Assembly: GCA_012839585.1 (NCBI GenBank)
Contig: DUNB01000069.1
Span: 1 to 62,934 of the forward strand
Source of the DNA: Alcaligenaceae bacterium
Lineage (GTDB): Bacteria > Pseudomonadota > Gammaproteobacteria > Burkholderiales > Burkholderiaceae_B
Length of the DNA: 62,934 nucleotides
Direction: 5' to 3'
The notes under the pieces are model-generated. The model saw only the letters and a program-made list of their open reading frames with translations. It ran no database searches and was not told where the DNA came from. The position numbers and the translations under genes are program-made. This document shows positions 18,408 through 26,120 of this stretch, in pieces; the first letter of the stretch is position 1; every line of letters begins with the position of its first letter.

Positions 18408-19652
18408 TTAAGCGACCGCGGGTATTTGAGCTTTAGTCTGAACGAGTTTTTCAGCTTCGGCTAAATCGCCCCATGCTGGGTATAACACCGGTGGGTGATC
18501 AAAAGCATTGGCCATGAAATGAGCCAAACCTGGGTGCTGATCAGCACCAGTTAATAGAGCCAGCGCTTGTGGGGTTGGAGGGAGCAACATAGAGTTAGTC
18601 CAAGCAACAACCTGGTTGGCGTATTCCCAGTATTTTTCAAAGGTGGCTTCCATCCAGGCGCGATCAAATTGTTGCTCGCCGTGCTCTAAAATGCGGTCTA
18701 AGTATACTTGTGCACATTTGGCGGCGTTGTTAGAGCCTTGGCCTGTAATGGGGTCATTAACCACTACAGCATCACCCATACCCAACACAATATTGCCAGA
18801 GGGCAAAGTGAGCACAGGCTTACGCACTGTGGGAGGGAAGCTACCAGCTAGGTAGCCTTGATCGTCTGTGAGTTCGCAGTTACGGGCGCGATCGGCCTCC
18901 CAAGGGAGGAACTCTTGCAAGAAGGAAATGCTGCGCTCAAAGTGCTCTTGGGGACTCTTGGCATCACGGAAGCGATCCAGTGGGCCGCCAGGGATTCCTT
19001 CAAACACCATGATATCGCATGGACCAGATAGGGTTAGGGAGGGGAAGACGAAGTATTCGCCCACACCGGGGATAAAGTTAAAGGAAACGCGAGAGTATTC
19101 TGGAGTGGGCTCCAAGCCATGCACATAGGTTAACGCCAAGGCGCGTTGTGGCTTATCGAAAGGAGAGCGAGAGGCGTCGCGTTCAAACAAGCGCACCACA
19201 TCACCTTTACCCGCAGCTAAGATGGTCAATTCGTATTCATTGCTGATGCGTTCTAGTTCAGCTACACCTACGTCCTCGAAGAACACCTTACCACCACGTT
19301 TTTCGAACTCCTCGATCCATATCGGCATTTTGAGGCGTTGGTCAGTGGCTTGGGCGACGCGATCTAGGCGGCCGCTCCAGTCGACAGCTTTGGTGTCAGG
19401 CTGCTCTGGGTTAGGTAGTGCAAAGCCAATGCCTTCGACGGGAGGGCATTCGTCTTCCCAGTAGTTGATGCCTAGACGACGTTCTACGTCTAGCGCATTA
19501 GCAAACATACACTGACTCGACATCACACGTCCTTGGCGGACTTGATCAGGAGTGCGGTTTGTGTAAAGGGCGACCTCGTAACCTTTGTCTAAGAGGCCGA
19601 AAGCCACGGGCATGCCAGCTTGGCCGCCACCGATAATTGCAATTTTACGCAT
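18408..19652 (-). CDS. StyA-type FAD monooxygenase (indole/styrene epoxidase-like)
   Basis: The protein has 414 residues from MRKIAIIGGGQAGMPVAFGL. The GxGxxG fold, the central TILAAGKGDVVRLFERD and the late FAD motif GNIVLGMGDAVVVNDPITGQGSNNAAK all fit the StyA/IndA/IifC group. These use FADH2 from a separate reductase to epoxidise styrene or the C2-C3 bond of indole. I chose ATG 19652 (GGAGA upstream) over an earlier in-frame start at 19751, whose extra 33 residues do not resemble the family. It sits between an SDR and the StyB reductase, as in indole-degrading clusters, where the product leads to isatin or anthranilate. Indole versus styrene preference cannot be settled from sequence; no styrene-oxide isomerase gene is present. 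Confidence 0.87.
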   Translation of the reverse strand: MRKIAIIGGGQAGMPVAFGLLDKGYEVALYTNRTPDQVRQGRVMSSQCMFANALDVERRLGINYWEDECPPVEGIGFALPNPEQPDTKAVDWSGRLDRVAQATDQRLKMPIWIEEFEKRGGKVFFEDVGVAELERISNEYELTILAAGKGDVVRLFERDASRSPFDKPQRALALTYVHGLEPTPEYSRVSFNFIPGVGEYFVFPSLTLSGPCDIMVFEGIPGGPLDRFRDAKSPQEHFERSISFLQEFLPWEADRARNCELTDDQGYLAGSFPPTVRKPVLTLPSGNIVLGMGDAVVVNDPITGQGSNNAAKCAQVYLDRILEHGEQQFDRAWMEATFEKYWEYANQVVAWTNSMLLPPTPQALALLTGADQHPGLAHFMANAFDHPPVLYPAWGDLAEAEKLVQTKAQIPAVA

Positions 19653-19686
19653 AATAAGTCTCCAGGTGCTTTTTTGGGATAGTGGT

Positions 19687-20475
19687 TTATTCAGCGAGTT
19701 TAGGAATAGCAGGTACGTTTTGTTCTGGACCCATGGCGGAGTAACCACCATCTACGGCGTAATCGGCTCCGGTCACAAAACTTGCGGCATCTGATAAGAG
19801 GAATGCGACCACTTCGCCCACTTCTTCAGGGTCACCCACACGACCTAACATGTGAAAGGGGGCAGCCACACGATCTGTTTTGGCGCGATCGCCACCGGTG
19901 ATTTCATCCATGACACGTGACCAGGTCCAACCAGGCGATACGGAGTTCACGCGGATATGATCAGCAGAGAAATCCATGGCTAGGCTGCGAGTTAGCTGCA
20001 AAATAGCTGCCTTGGATACGGGGTATAACCAGCGACCGGTTTGTGCAATCGAAGAGGAAATAGAAGTAAAGTTCACAATGGCACCGCCGTTTTGTTGCTT
20101 GATGAACGGACGTACGACCTTGCTCATTTCTACGGTGCTGACCACATTGATATTGAGGGCAGTGAGCCAGTCTTCGCGGCTGGAGTTCATGCCTTCATCT
20201 AAGTAGGAGCAGGCTAGGTTCACTAAGCCATCAACGCGACCGAAGTGATCCTGTACGGCCTGAGTCGCCGCGGCAATGCCTTGGTCATCGGTGATATCGA
20301 CTGGCCAGAAACGTGCCTTGCTTTGGTCCTTACCTACAGCGGCTTCACCACCTTTGGTATCAATATCAAACACAGCTACGCGGGCACCATAACCAAGCAG
20401 TACATCCACTACACCAGCGCCTATACGTGTGGCGCCACCGGTTACGATAATGACTTTATTGTTTAAGCCTTTCAT
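19687..20475 (-). CDS. Short-chain dehydrogenase (indole diol-type candidate)
   Basis: This classical SDR of 262 residues has the NAD-binding TGGATRIGAG (~12-21), NLACSY (NNAG equivalent, ~85), a catalytic Ser in TSISS, and the YPVSK motif (Tyr and Lys ~151/155). The end GADYAVDGGYSAMGP is typical. As first gene of the SDR-StyA-StyB-CrtI operon, it probably oxidises the diol or hydroxy product of the monooxygenase (inference). A strong AAGGAGC lies before ATG 20475. A short upstream ORF overlaps its start by four bases. Confidence 0.87.
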   Translation of the reverse strand: MKGLNNKVIIVTGGATRIGAGVVDVLLGYGARVAVFDIDTKGGEAAVGKDQSKARFWPVDITDDQGIAAATQAVQDHFGRVDGLVNLACSYLDEGMNSSREDWLTALNINVVSTVEMSKVVRPFIKQQNGGAIVNFTSISSSIAQTGRWLYPVSKAAILQLTRSLAMDFSADHIRVNSVSPGWTWSRVMDEITGGDRAKTDRVAAPFHMLGRVGDPEEVGEVVAFLLSDAASFVTGADYAVDGGYSAMGPEQNVPAIPKLAE

Positions 20476-20600
20476 GAGAAGCTCCTTTTTGATCTAGTAT
20501 GGTTCAGATAGTAGAGAGCTTGTTTTTGACGGTCTATCCAGTTTTCGCAACGCTTATCCACATAGCGCATATACTTGCTGTTTCTAGGGAAAACCCCCAT
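20472..20600 (-). CDS. Candidate 42-residue small ORF upstream of the SDR
   Basis: ATG 20600 has an ideal AGGAGG (20612-20607) six bases upstream. The 42-residue frame (starts MGVFPRNSKYMRY, rich in Lys/Arg) stops in an ATGA overlap with the SDR start, as in translationally coupled genes. I recognise no family. Against it, the two AraC-type repeats at 20535-20569 lie inside this frame; if they mark the promoter, the ORF is not transcribed with the operon and would be chance. Confidence 0.3.
   Translation of the reverse strand: MGVFPRNSKYMRYVDKRCENWIDRQKQALYYLNHTRSKRSFS
20535..20569 (-). promoter_or_regulatory. AraC/XylS-type direct repeats before SDR-styA operon
   Basis: On the minus strand, TGCG-N6-GGATA occurs twice with a 20-base period (20569-20555 and 20549-20535), close to the XylS-family half-site TGCA-N6-GGNTA repeated about two helical turns apart. 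The proximal copy runs into a -35-like ATAGAC, with TACTAT 18 bases further on. The AraC gene at 15276 is the likely binder. Confidence 0.5.
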
Positions 20601-20708
20601 CAAAAACCTCCTAAAAAACAGGCGGCAAGGCATGTAACCGGTTGATAATCATGCGGTATTTTTACTTTATATTTGGATTTTTTAGTTCTGATGTAGTGAG
20701 TTTGCACA

Positions 20709-20738
20709 TAAAAAAACGCCTGCATAAGCAGGCGTTTT
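20709..20738 (-). terminator. Terminator after the second TRAP operon
   Basis: Hairpin AAAACGCCTGC/GCAGGCGTTTT with a four-base loop is followed on the minus strand by a run of T. It lies 21 bases past the dctP stop and insulates the TRAP genes from the SDR-styA promoter region. Confidence 0.9.
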
Positions 20739-20759
20739 CAAGCGAGTCTAAAGAATGAA

Positions 20760-21794
20760 TTATTCTTTGCTTAGTTCTTCGATTTGCGCGCGGTAAAACT
20801 CAAGAGCGGCTTTGCCGTCTACGTTTTTCTTTGCTGCCGCAGCGATCCAGTCGTTTTCAATAAAAGCGAGATCGGCTTTTAGTTTGTCTAGCTCAGCACC
20901 CTCTACGTGGTAGGTTTTTAAGCCGGCATCGGTAAGGGTTTTGATGGCTTTGACTTCGGACTGTTGCCATTTGTCGCCAAAGTCACGGGCGATATATTCG
21001 CCAGAGATTTTTTCGATGGCAGCACGGTCAGCTTCGCTGATGGACTTCCATTTGCGTTCGTTCATGAACATGTATTGGCTGGATTTGCCAAAACCACCGG
21101 GTACAGCTACAGCGCTTTTGATGAGTTTGTCTAGCTTAAAGTTTTCCATTTGATCGTATTGGAAATACAAACCATCAATCACACCGCGAGAAAGCATTTC
21201 ATAGCTTTCGGAGGCGGGAGCGTTAACGGTCACACTGCCCATGGCTTTACCGATGCTATCAAACAGTGGGCTAGGCGAACGTAGCTTAAGACCGTCTAAA
21301 TCGCTGATGCTTTTAATTTCATCTTTATTTGTGAAAATGACCGTAGCGGGACTGGTCCACACACCCATTAATTTCACACCACGATGCTCATCGGCATCCA
21401 TCATGAATTTTTCATAGGTGCGCCAGTAAGCCACCGAGTTAACCCCACCGTCTTCGGTAGTGAAAGGCAACTCTGCGAACTCGATAAGAGGAAAGCGTGT
21501 GGCCGTGTAGCTGTGTACGGACATGCCCATGTCGGCCACACCGTTACGTACTAAGTCTAAGTGAGCCTGGGGCTTACCGAGTGGGTTAGTAAACTCGACT
21601 TTAACGCGACCTTCGGTGACTTCGCTTACCTTAGCAGCCCAGGGCTCGAGCATTTCTTTGACGATGTAATGCGCTGGGGGTAACCAGTTGGAAAAGCGTA
21701 AGACGGTGTCCGCGGCCTGAGCACTGCTGATGGGGGCGATGGCGGCGGCTAAACCTAGACCAAGTGTGGCCCCTAAGCGTTTGATTAGTTTCAT
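20760..21794 (-). CDS. dctP: TRAP periplasmic solute-binding protein (DctP-like)
   Basis: This 344-residue receptor of the second TRAP system has a signal peptide (MKLIKRLGATLGLGLAAAIAPISSAQAA). The DctP segment KSISDLDGLKLRSPSPLFDSIGKAMG (~165-190) contains the carboxylate-binding Arg position. Here dctP is last (order dctQ-dctM-dctP), unlike the first TRAP set, and has its own GTAGGAGC Shine-Dalgarno after a 45-base gap. Being embedded in the aromatic island, it probably takes up the growth substrate, perhaps an aryl or indolyl carboxylate (inference). Confidence 0.92.
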   Translation of the reverse strand: MKLIKRLGATLGLGLAAAIAPISSAQAADTVLRFSNWLPPAHYIVKEMLEPWAAKVSEVTEGRVKVEFTNPLGKPQAHLDLVRNGVADMGMSVHSYTATRFPLIEFAELPFTTEDGGVNSVAYWRTYEKFMMDADEHRGVKLMGVWTSPATVIFTNKDEIKSISDLDGLKLRSPSPLFDSIGKAMGSVTVNAPASESYEMLSRGVIDGLYFQYDQMENFKLDKLIKSAVAVPGGFGKSSQYMFMNERKWKSISEADRAAIEKISGEYIARDFGDKWQQSEVKAIKTLTDAGLKTYHVEGAELDKLKADLAFIENDWIAAAAKKNVDGKAALEFYRAQIEELSKE

Positions 21795-21839
21795 TTGTCT
21801 GCTCCTACATTTATGGGTAATTTTACTAATTAGAAATGA

Positions 21840-23129
21840 CTACATACTGTTGGGAATCACGAGGGCAATCCAAGGCACTAAAACCAAGATCGCCAAGCGA
21901 ATAATGTCGGTGATCACAAAGGGACTGACCCCGTAAATGACCGTACGTAAAGGAATATCCGGCATGACGTTTTTAATCATGAAGATATTGAGCCCTAATG
22001 GTGGTGTAATGAGGCTAATTTCAGCGGCCACCACCACAACAATGCCGAACCAAACCAGATCAAAACCCAAGGACATCACAATAGGGTAAAAGATGGGTAC
22101 GGTGAGCATCACCATGGACATGGTTTCTAAAAAGCAGCCCAACACTAAATAAATCAGGCAGATCATGAAGATCACCATGATGGGGGACATTTCCAACCCA
22201 TTGATGAATTCAAGTAACTGCTGAGGCAGTCCAGCTATCGTTAAAAAGTTGGTGAAAATAAGCGCACCAATGACGAGGGCGAACATAATCGCGGTGGTTT
22301 GAGCCGCCTCTACAAGAACGGTTAGGTACAGTTTGGGCTGCCAACCACGGCGTTTCAAAGTGATTAAAAAAGTACAGAAAGCACCAATACCGGCGGCTTC
22401 GGTGGGGGTAAAAACCCCGCCATAAATACCACCCATGATCACGACAAAGAGCAAGGTAATGGCGAAAACACCTTTAGTGGCGTGCAAACGCTGTGTCCAT
22501 GAGCTTTTTGCACCGGGTCGGCCGAGTTTGGGATTGATGGTGGTTAACAGTAATACCGTTAGCAAATACATCACTATGGCAATAAAACCAGGTAAAAATC
22601 CCGCGGCAAATAATTTACCGATATCGGTTTCGGTCAAAATACCGTAGACCACCATGATGATGCTGGGGGGAATCAGAATCCCCAACGTACCCCCGGCGGC
22701 AATACTGCCGGTGGCCAAGCTATCAGCATAGTTGTATTTGCGCATATTCGGCATGGCGACACGGCTCATGGCGGCGGTGGTGGCCATGCTGGAGCCAGAC
22801 AGCGCACTAAAGGCGCCACAAGCCAGGATGGTGGCCATGGCTAAGCCACCACGCAGATGGCCAATAAAGGCATTGGCGGCAGTATAGAGATCGCGAGACA
22901 GGCCAGAGGCATTGACCAGGTTACCCATCAAAATAAAGAGGGGTAGTACCGTAAAGCTATAGCTCATGCCGGTATCAAAGGCGGTTTGAGCGGCCATGGT
23001 ATAGGCGGCTTCGATGCCTGTGTAGTAACTGAAGCCTATGGTGCCAACGAGCAGCATGCCCCAAGCAATAGGTAAGCCTACAAATAGGCTGAACATTAAA
23101 ACGGCTAAGCCCAGTAAAGAAACTAACAT
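21840..23129 (-). CDS. dctM: TRAP transporter large permease (DctM-like)
   Basis: The 429-residue polytopic membrane protein has the DctM landmarks GAFSALSGSSMATTAAMSR (~107) and GTLGILIPPSIIMVVYG (~150), then FTPTEAAGIGAF (~240) and LITPPLGLNIFMIKN (~385). It couples ion flow to solute uptake with the DctQ gene 21 bases upstream and the DctP gene downstream. Confidence 0.94.
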   Translation of the reverse strand: MLVSLLGLAVLMFSLFVGLPIAWGMLLVGTIGFSYYTGIEAAYTMAAQTAFDTGMSYSFTVLPLFILMGNLVNASGLSRDLYTAANAFIGHLRGGLAMATILACGAFSALSGSSMATTAAMSRVAMPNMRKYNYADSLATGSIAAGGTLGILIPPSIIMVVYGILTETDIGKLFAAGFLPGFIAIVMYLLTVLLLTTINPKLGRPGAKSSWTQRLHATKGVFAITLLFVVIMGGIYGGVFTPTEAAGIGAFCTFLITLKRRGWQPKLYLTVLVEAAQTTAIMFALVIGALIFTNFLTIAGLPQQLLEFINGLEMSPIMVIFMICLIYLVLGCFLETMSMVMLTVPIFYPIVMSLGFDLVWFGIVVVVAAEISLITPPLGLNIFMIKNVMPDIPLRTVIYGVSPFVITDIIRLAILVLVPWIALVIPNSM

Positions 23130-23150
23130 AGTGTAAAAAACCTCGATGGC

Positions 23151-23660
23151 TTAGGACTGGCTAGGTGATACAAACAGGTGCATGAGGGCCGCGATGGCTG
23201 ACATGGCTGTGAAAATGGCGATGCCAAAGGCAAAGGGGGCAATAGGTAACTGTAAGGCGTTACTCATATCACCATAATCCGCGAGCTGCAGGCCATGTCG
23301 CCATAAGAAATAGCTGAGAATGGCTAAACCGGTGGCGGAAATCAGTGAGAGCATTTTTTGTTGGATGGTGCGAAAAATAGGCCTCATCCATGCGTCTAAA
23401 ACCGTAACGGTGAGATGTTGTTTATGCCACGTTACACGTGGCAATGCCGCAAAAACCAATATGCCTAATAACAGCTCGTTGCTTTCGTAGGCGCCATGTA
23501 AAGGCGAATGAAACACATAACGTCCCACCACATCGATGGTGGTGATACAGGTCATTAGCACCAGTAATACGACGCATAGCGCATCTAAAACGGTTTCCAA
23601 CGCACGTACCAGTCCGCTTTGGCTGCGAACTAACTGCATACCGGGTAAATCGTTGTCCAT
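23151..23660 (-). CDS. dctQ: TRAP transporter small permease (DctQ-like)
   Basis: The 169-residue protein has four hydrophobic stretches and the DctQ-like TTIDVVGRYVFHSPLHGAYESNELLLG (~42-68), a segment with the conserved Arg-Tyr and Glu of the family. It is first in the dctQ-dctM-dctP set. The upstream region (23739-23767) contains a MarR-type box, so this is the promoter-proximal gene. Confidence 0.9.
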   Translation of the reverse strand: MDNDLPGMQLVRSQSGLVRALETVLDALCVVLLVLMTCITTIDVVGRYVFHSPLHGAYESNELLLGILVFAALPRVTWHKQHLTVTVLDAWMRPIFRTIQQKMLSLISATGLAILSYFLWRHGLQLADYGDMSNALQLPIAPFAFGIAIFTAMSAIAALMHLFVSPSQS

Positions 23661-23702
23661 GTTGTCTCCGTCTAGGACTGATCGTTATCATTGTTGGATA
23701 AG

Positions 23703-23728
23703 AAAGGACGCCGATTAGAACGTCCTTT
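23703..23728. terminator. Hairpin between SDR-ligase-Rieske operon and TRAP operon
   Basis: AAAGGACG/CGTCCTTT with a 10-base loop has T runs on the plus side and a weaker CTTTCTT on the minus side. Because it lies downstream of the putative TRAP promoter, on the minus strand it would be in the TRAP leader; it may be a weak terminator or an attenuator-like structure. Confidence 0.45.
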
Positions 23729-23738
23729 TTAGTAAGTA

Positions 23739-23767
23739 GCTATCAGACTAAATAGTTTACTTGTTAA
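23739..23767 (-). promoter_or_regulatory. Putative promoter with MarR-type box (site C), TRAP operon
   Basis: On the minus strand, TTAACA (23767-23762), then AG, then TAAACTATTTA (23759-23749), with a weak -10 GATAGC 17 bases from the -35. The 11-base box is identical to that before marR at 38.3 kb. Confidence 0.5.
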
Positions 23768-23803
23768 TAGATTCAAGGAAATAGAAAATAACCCTTATCA
23801 AGA

Positions 23804-24532
23804 TTACATCGTGATAGCGCTCACACTGGCTCCGCCGCAGACATACAGTGTTTGGCCTGTGACAAAGCTGTTTTCTGGCGCACAGAAAAAGGCCACTGCA
23901 CGGGTGATGTCATCGACTCGACCGAGGCGTTTAACGGGAATGTTGGCAGCCAATTGCTTTTCACGTTCGCTGCCAGCATCGATGACGTCGTAAAACATGG
24001 GGGTTTGAATGGGGCCAGGGGCCACGACGTTAACGGTAATGCCCTGACCAGCCAGTTCTAGCGCCCAGGTACGTGCCATACCGATCATGCCGGCTTTGGT
24101 GGCAGAGTAAGCGGAACGGGTTTGCAAGCCTAAGGCGCCACGTGAAGACATAAAGACCACACGACCAAATTGCTTTTCACGCATGGAAGGCAGGATGGCT
24201 TGCATGATTTGAATGGCAGAGCCAAGGTGGATTTGCGTGAGGCCTTGGAGCTCGCTGAGCTTGACGTCCTCGAGTAGGTTTGGCCAAATCACACCGGCGT
24301 TATGCACAAAGTGTGTGACTTCGTATTTGGCAGCGATGTCCGCTGCTGCTTTAGCCGTCGCGGCTTCGTCTAGTAGATCGACTTGTACTTGTACCAAGCG
24401 TTCGTGATCCCAGTCCAAGGTTTTACGAGCCATGGAAATCACGGTGTAACCTTGTTCAATATAGTGTTTGCACAGGTCGGCACCAATACCAGCGCTGCCG
24501 CCGGTCACAATAACGGTATAAGAAGTGGACAT
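23804..24532 (-). CDS. Short-chain dehydrogenase in the CoA-ligase/Rieske operon
   Basis: The 242-residue SDR shows TGGSAGIGADL (~10), HNAGVIW (~87), catalytic Ser in MSSRGALG (~130) and YSATK (Tyr/Lys ~142/146), with the C-terminal GQTLYVCGGAS. It is last in the operon reductase-Rieske alpha-Rieske beta-ligase-thiolase fold-DUF35-SDR. A natural role is oxidation of the cis-diol or hydroxy product of the Rieske oxygenase, or of a CoA-bound intermediate (inference). Substrate unproven. Confidence 0.87.
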   Translation of the reverse strand: MSTSYTVIVTGGSAGIGADLCKHYIEQGYTVISMARKTLDWDHERLVQVQVDLLDEAATAKAAADIAAKYEVTHFVHNAGVIWPNLLEDVKLSELQGLTQIHLGSAIQIMQAILPSMREKQFGRVVFMSSRGALGLQTRSAYSATKAGMIGMARTWALELAGQGITVNVVAPGPIQTPMFYDVIDAGSEREKQLAANIPVKRLGRVDDITRAVAFFCAPENSFVTGQTLYVCGGASVSAITM

Positions 24533-24549
24533 AAATAGATCCTTGGCTT

Positions 24550-24951
24550 TTAGAAGTTGTTTGGGGCGTAAGCGACTAAAACACCTACCCCTGCAGCATC
24601 TAGCTCTAGGGCGAGCTCAGTGCGATCGCCGGTTTGTAAGTCATCTTTGAGGTGGGCAATAGCAACGGGACCACAGTCTAGTTTGACAGTGGCAATACGC
24701 CAGGGGAGCTGTTCTTGGAAGTACGGCTCATTACTATGACGCAGCGTGGAGGAGGCCATCACGGTTGCCTGCTGAGGAACCGCTTGCCAGGGTAGATCAT
24801 CGTGCAAGCAGTTCGAACACACGTCACGAGGCGGGTATTGCACTGTCTGACAAGCAGAACACACTTGCAGCGCAAATGTGTTGTTTTCTGCGGCGGTAGT
24901 TAAGCCCGCTGCTGCAGCACTACGTGTGCTGGGAGGTAGGGGGGTACTCAT
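24550..24951 (-). CDS. DUF35 OB-fold / zinc-ribbon acyl-CoA-associated protein
   Basis: The 133-residue protein has a rubredoxin-like zinc ribbon (CSACQTVQYPPRDVCSNC, ~31-48) and a C-terminal OB-fold half, the DUF35 architecture. DUF35 proteins pair with thiolase-fold enzymes; some complexes, such as Ltp2-ChsH2, are retro-aldolases rather than thiolases. The gene overlaps the thiolase-fold gene by four bases (ATGA), strongly implying a stoichiometric complex. An N-terminal extension of about 25 Ala/Ser/Thr-rich residues is unusual but small. Confidence 0.88.
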   Translation of the reverse strand: MSTPLPPSTRSAAAAGLTTAAENNTFALQVCSACQTVQYPPRDVCSNCLHDDLPWQAVPQQATVMASSTLRHSNEPYFQEQLPWRIATVKLDCGPVAIAHLKDDLQTGDRTELALELDAAGVGVLVAYAPNNF

Positions 24952-26120
24952 GCTTGACCTCGCTTTAAAATGGCAGCGGCAGTACAGATGCCTCGATCAT
25001 AGTTAATCATGCCAAATCCAGAGACCATTCCAACTGTGGCACCTTCGACTTGGGTGTCTGCTGCGGTGTGGGTGAGCTGGCGTAAGGCTTGTACCAAACC
25101 TAGATAGCCCCCTGCGGCACCAGCCTGACCGACCGAAAGTTGACCACCGGAAGTGTTAAAGGGAAAGCTGCCGTCTATGGTGAAGCTGTTATCACGAATA
25201 AACTGAGGGCCTTCGCCTTTGGCACAAAAACCGAGGTCTTCGAATTGCAGTACATTAATGACGGGGTAGTCGTCATAAGTTTCTAAAAAGTCGATGTCTG
25301 CTGCAGTCAACTGAGCCATGCCATAGAGCTCGTCAATATCCATTGCCCAACCACCACGGTATTGCACGGGGTCTTCGGGAAAGGCATTGTGTCGCTCGAT
25401 GGTGCCTAGGATTTCTACATAAGGCAGTTGTAGCTGTTCGGCTTGCTCGCGACGCATGACCAAGTAGCCTTCGGCCCCAGCACAAGGCATGACGCAATCA
25501 AATAAATGGATGGGATCCGCAATAGGGCGTGCCTCCAGATATTGCTCTAGACTTAATGGTTTTTTCATTAAGGCGTGAGGGTTGCGTAAGGCGTTATCAC
25601 GTTGGGCCACGCAGAGCTTACCGAAGTCTTCTCGGGTGGCTCCGTAGTGTTGCATATAGTAGTCGGTGAGCAGAGCAAAGCTGCCATTTGGACCGGCTGC
25701 ACCGTAAGGATAAACCGCGTCCTGAGAAAAACGAGAAAATCCACTGACGGTGTTTTTAAAGGATTCGCGCTGGTTGGTATCGCCGGCGATGCAGGCGACG
25801 ATAGAGGCATCGCCACATTGCACAGCACGCGCCGCACGTCGCATGGCCACGACGCCGCTGGCCCCACCCATAGGGATGTGGTCCAGCCAGCGGGGGCTCA
25901 TTTGAAAGTGCTGCATCAAACCCACAGCGGTATCGCTACCTAGCGTAAAGCTAGATACACACACACCATCAACATCGTCTTTTTTTAGGCCACTTTGGGC
26001 AATCAGTGTTTTGAGGGCGGTGCCCAGCCAACGGTGCGCACTGTGCTCAGAAAAGCGCTCGTAGGGAATGGTGACAGGGCAAACCAACACCACATCAGTA
26101 TATGGAGTGCGCTGAGTCAT
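24948..26120 (-). CDS. Thiolase-fold protein lacking thiolase triad, likely aldolase
   Basis: This 390-residue member of the thiolase superfamily is SCP-x/Ltp-like. The positions of the normal catalytic residues are altered: the nucleophilic Cys of CASG is Gly (GGASG, ~86), the His of GHPxG is Gln (SVGQAGAAGG, ~332), and the late Cys of CxGxG is Ser (VSGFG, ~367). A YDDYP motif (~270) lies where Ltp2-type aldolases have a functional Tyr. With the adjacent DUF35 partner this argues against thiolysis and for C-C cleavage of a beta-hydroxyacyl-CoA. In this island, dioxindole-3-acetyl-CoA to isatin and acetyl-CoA would fit (inference). A start/stop overlap with the ligase shows tight coupling. 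Confidence 0.85.
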   Translation of the reverse strand: MTQRTPYTDVVLVCPVTIPYERFSEHSAHRWLGTALKTLIAQSGLKKDDVDGVCVSSFTLGSDTAVGLMQHFQMSPRWLDHIPMGGASGVVAMRRAARAVQCGDASIVACIAGDTNQRESFKNTVSGFSRFSQDAVYPYGAAGPNGSFALLTDYYMQHYGATREDFGKLCVAQRDNALRNPHALMKKPLSLEQYLEARPIADPIHLFDCVMPCAGAEGYLVMRREQAEQLQLPYVEILGTIERHNAFPEDPVQYRGGWAMDIDELYGMAQLTAADIDFLETYDDYPVINVLQFEDLGFCAKGEGPQFIRDNSFTIDGSFPFNTSGGQLSVGQAGAAGGYLGLVQALRQLTHTAADTQVEGATVGMVSGFGMINYDRGICTAAAILKRGQA

